Positions 61,018 through 64,000 of a DNA stretch of 64,000 nt are shown here, piece by piece. Every line of letters starts with the position of its first letter. Positions within the stretch are counted from its first letter, which is position 1. A program made the position numbers and the translations under genes. A model generated the notes under the pieces. That model saw only the letters and a program-made list of their open reading frames with translations, had not been told where the DNA came from and did no database searches. The stretch is from Mimachlamys varia (Eukaryota > Mollusca > Bivalvia > Pectinida > Pectinidae), in NCBI GenBank assembly GCA_947623455.1, contig OX392527.1:48528401-48592400 (forward strand), read 5' to 3'.

Positions 61018-63257
61018 GCCCCATGGCATATCACAAAACCCCTTAGGGAGTAGTATTTCTCTGGACATTTGTTACAAACAAGACCTTCGTCACACACGAA
61101 GAGGATCGCAGAATACTTTAATGGTCAACTGGTCAACTTGTCTATCATTGTAAATAACAGTTAGAATCTTTATACGGTATAGCTTGATTGAAAACAAAAA
61201 TATCAAAGTGGTATGTAAATAAATAAGGTAAATTTGAGATAAAGATATAAAAATACAAAAAAAATCAATTCAGTATCATGCTATTAATAATAATATTTAA
61301 AACCATATTGTAAAATAAAGCTAACCAATAAGATGTTTGGAAGCGTCATGGACGACCTTTATTTGTCATAAGACTTGTTTATCATTATGATATGACCAGA
61401 AATCCAGAGTACAAATTTATTATATTCATTCATTTGTTGTCATACGCTTACCCACAGTTATTAACAGGAAATAATATCTGCTTAATTGAGACAACCGGTC
61501 TGAATTTATTTTCAACTTAATGTTGAAATGGCCTTTTAAAATATACCTTACAGCAGAGGATTTGAAAATATTTGTTATACTAAGAAAGTTGACAAGGCTT
61601 TGTATAAAAGATTGTTCACGACACACTGGTCAGCAAAATATATAATAGACGGTGGTCAACGCGGTCTGACGTCAGGCTCCGGACAGTTTAATGATTCCTA
61701 GAACAGTATAACTGTCGGACAATAGACGGATGTTTATACACAAATCAGTTTGGTCTCGTGTACTTAATATCATGATATATGTTATGTCCAAGGTCAGAAT
61801 AATATTTACATGTGATAAATACACTAGACGATTCATTCTATAATAAAAAAATATCCTAGAGGTAATGAAGATCATTTACCATCACGATAACTTGCATTTA
61901 AAGCGTAATATATTGTCAGCTGGAAGATAAAATATAATTGAGTTTTATGGAGGTTAGGTACATAATCTCTCGTTTTGATTTAAATAGGTTTTCTTTCATA
62001 ATTCAACAGATTAGGCCAAATTCTCTCAACTTAAAAACGCCTTTCTTTTGATCCAGAGACAATTCTGTTCATATCAAAGTGAAAAAAGAGCACAGAACAA
62101 TCAATAACATGTTATCAAAATTGTTTGGTTCTTTAAAGCAATTATTTATTTATTTTCTGGATTGTATATAAAATGACACATGTTTATGCATTTTGAATGG
62201 TTATCTGTTTTACTCGTTGTAAAAAAAGAAACTATAACGAGACATAATAGTACATGTACCTTGATTTAATAGCAGATTTATTTCTGTTGATTACAAAGTT
62301 AAAATACAATCTGTGACATTTATGTTTTTCCCCCTTATAACAAACGTTGTAGGGCAACTGCAAACCCTTTTAATGATATGAAGATGGACATTTGCCATTT
62401 GAATTTGCTCATTTGTTTTTTTTACTTGTTGTGATTGACAATGATACTCGGTTATCATTTTGAGAAATTGATGTTTACATGAATGTAACAAAGAATTACA
62501 TGGAGGATGTCGTCGATGGAGCAGAAGACGCTTACTCTTCCGGAACACCTGGTCTTATTATTTTTTTTTTTTTTACAAGAGTCTCTATGTAAATATTTTC
62601 TTTATTCATTTTTTGCCCCTGGTTTAATCCATTTTTAGTTCGGATTATGATTTTGTTAACGCTTCGGTATTCTCTAATTTATTTCATTCGCAAGTTTATA
62701 TACAACGCCCATTATATTTACCTTAAGAAATGATACCACAGGTAGTTAAAGACTGGTTACAAAAACGTGTATTGCTAACAGAAGAAACTTAACTGATCAA
62801 CTTTAATTTGCTGGTCTTTTTTTTTTTTTTACGAAATAAAATCCCTTAACTGACATAAAGAAGTTACAGTTTTTCTTGTGCTTTTACGAGAGTCTCCATG
62901 TAAATCTTTCTTTTGTTCCTAGTTTGCCCCTAGTTTAATCGATTTTGAGTTCTGATTATGGTTATGTTGACGATTTGGTATAGATAATATTTAATCGAAC
63001 GTAAAAATTGTTTTTGACATAAAACGTATGCTGCTATGTCATTGTAGTATTTAGATCAACGTGTACAATTTACCAGATGAACAAATAATTCCATCTTTCT
63101 CAACATACTAAAGAAATTAAATATTCGATAGTTAGAAACGATAAAAGACACAAAAGCATTGTAGAAATATTTATTAATGAGATGAAAAGGAAACAAACAT
63201 AAAAAGAAAATCCAATCGTGTGTTAAATTAATCGTTAATCCTTCATGATATTTAGTA
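61018..63257. other. Intergenic region between genes 5 and 6
   Basis: Plain AT-rich sequence at 61020-62370 with no feature recognised. Two family A pieces (62380-62685 and 62870-62985) follow. Gene 6's AATAAA is on the minus strand at 63170-63175. Confidence 0.5.
62380..62985 (+). repeat. Two family A repeat pieces
   Basis: A nearly complete copy (62380-62685, with TCGTCGATGGAGCAGAAGAC and an expanded T tract) and a 3'-only piece (62870-62985, GAGAGTCTCCATGTAAATC). Confidence 0.65.
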
Positions 63258-63969
63258 TCAAAATACGTACTCGTCCCAGATTTTGTCTGCAAGAACATGG
63301 CCAAGTAGAGAGTTGGTGTCGTCGTACAGATCCAGTGTTGTACTGGTGTCAGTGTAAACTCTAGGCTTGTCACCATCTCCAATACTATACGTCACATTAA
63401 ACGGTGTAACGGTGAACACATTCTCCAGAGGTATAATTGTTGTATCTTCTGTCCTAAACGACACCTGTGTTTAAAAAAACAAATAGGATTTAATGATTAT
63501 ATTGTATTCGGTTATACTTTGGAAAAACATTTCAGGTTTTAAATCTTTCTGGTTTTGTTTTACAGCAGGATTTTTATTTTACATACCTGGTTAACGATTA
63601 TGTTTCCATCCTTAAGCCACCGGAATATGCGTACCATATTGGTATATTTGTTTTTAAATATGTTGAACACAATGTCGCCGCAAACTGCATGAAGAAAAAA
63701 AACACAAACATTAAATGTTAATAATATTTAGAAAATAATTACATGCAAGTCAAAGTAATGTAACACAATATTAAAAACCAAAACTTTGAGAAAATGGACA
63801 TTCTGATATCATCATGATAACGTAACAATTTCAGTTTTAGATATTTAATAATGAATATAGAAATGCTTACCACCCCTCCAGATCTCGTTGGCAGATTTCT
63901 TGTCGATGTTGATTAGGTCGCAGGGGGGACACATCGATGTCGCTCTTCTCCTTCTCAGTCCGAATAAAC
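63258..63969 (-). CDS. Gene 6: clusterin-like secreted protein, 3' part (exons 4-6)
   Basis: Minus-strand exons 63871-63969 (exon 4), 63587-63684 (exon 5) and 63258-63464 (exon 6, TGA) are visible; exons 1-3 lie beyond the right edge. Exon 4 (99 nt) encodes LFGLRRRRATS followed by CPPC. Exon 5 encodes VCGDIVFNIF and ends GNIIVNQ, so the usual PIIT motif is altered. Exon 6 (68 aa) has FNVTYSIGDG, LDLYDDTN and ends DKIWDEYVF, closest to gene 3 in length and motifs. Junction phases are 1, 1, 0 with donors GTAAGC and GTATGT. It is intact as far as seen. Confidence 0.8.
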
Positions 63970-64000
63970 CTGCAGACAGGTGACAGTTGTAGAGAAATAG

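Overview
This window is eukaryotic, AT-rich DNA from an invertebrate, most likely a marine bivalve. The genes are split by GT-AG introns, promoters carry TATA boxes, poly(A) signals follow the stop codons, and the introns are full of minisatellites and tRNA-derived SINEs. One dispersed repeat (about 25602-25990) resembles an element I associate with scallops and related bivalves. That placement is recall, not a search.

Almost all the coding capacity belongs to one tandem family of secreted proteins. The six-exon plan is: (1) signal peptide; (2) a helical segment ending in C-x10-C-x2-C with an N-glycosylation sequon inside the x10 loop; (3) a fast-evolving exon of amphipathic helix repeats or mucin-like sequence with no cysteine; (4) a furin-type RRRR/RKRR site followed by C-x2-C; (5) a 'VCG' helical exon ending in a P-(I/V)-I-T-(N/K) motif; (6) a beta/alpha C-terminal domain ending in an acidic helix. 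Intron phases are 1, 2, 1, 1, 0 in every copy where they can be read. The pattern (signal peptide, two furin-separated chains, symmetrical antiparallel cysteine halves, amphipathic middle) matches clusterin/apolipoprotein J. I infer a clusterin-like family that lacks the two outermost disulfides.

Layout: gene 1 (+, 3' part, 529-5643) has a tandemly duplicated exon 4. Gene 2 (+, 8469-23011) carries a 3.67-kb mucin-like exon 3 and would encode about 1427 residues. Genes 3 (+, 28660-33582) and 4 (-, 37538-43821) are convergent. The same pair recurs as genes 3' (+, 46727-51710) and 5 (-, 54736-60255). The pairs are copies of one tandem segmental duplication (about 26870-44237 and 44890-60678), separated by a retroelement fragment. 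Gene 4 is broken: promoter, 5'-UTR exon and start codon are lost. Gene 6 (-, from 63258 past the window edge) is another family member.

The remaining DNA is intron and intergenic sequence rich in repeats: two dispersed families (called A and B here), tRNA-SINEs, a LINE 3' end, and six or more minisatellites (21, 24, 30, 30, 37, 50 and 62 bp units). Several of these arrays involve exons or splice sites of the gene family. Long open frames on both strands of the 21-, 24- and 30-bp arrays are artefacts of unit lengths divisible by three; only the sense frame of the 24-bp array is coding.
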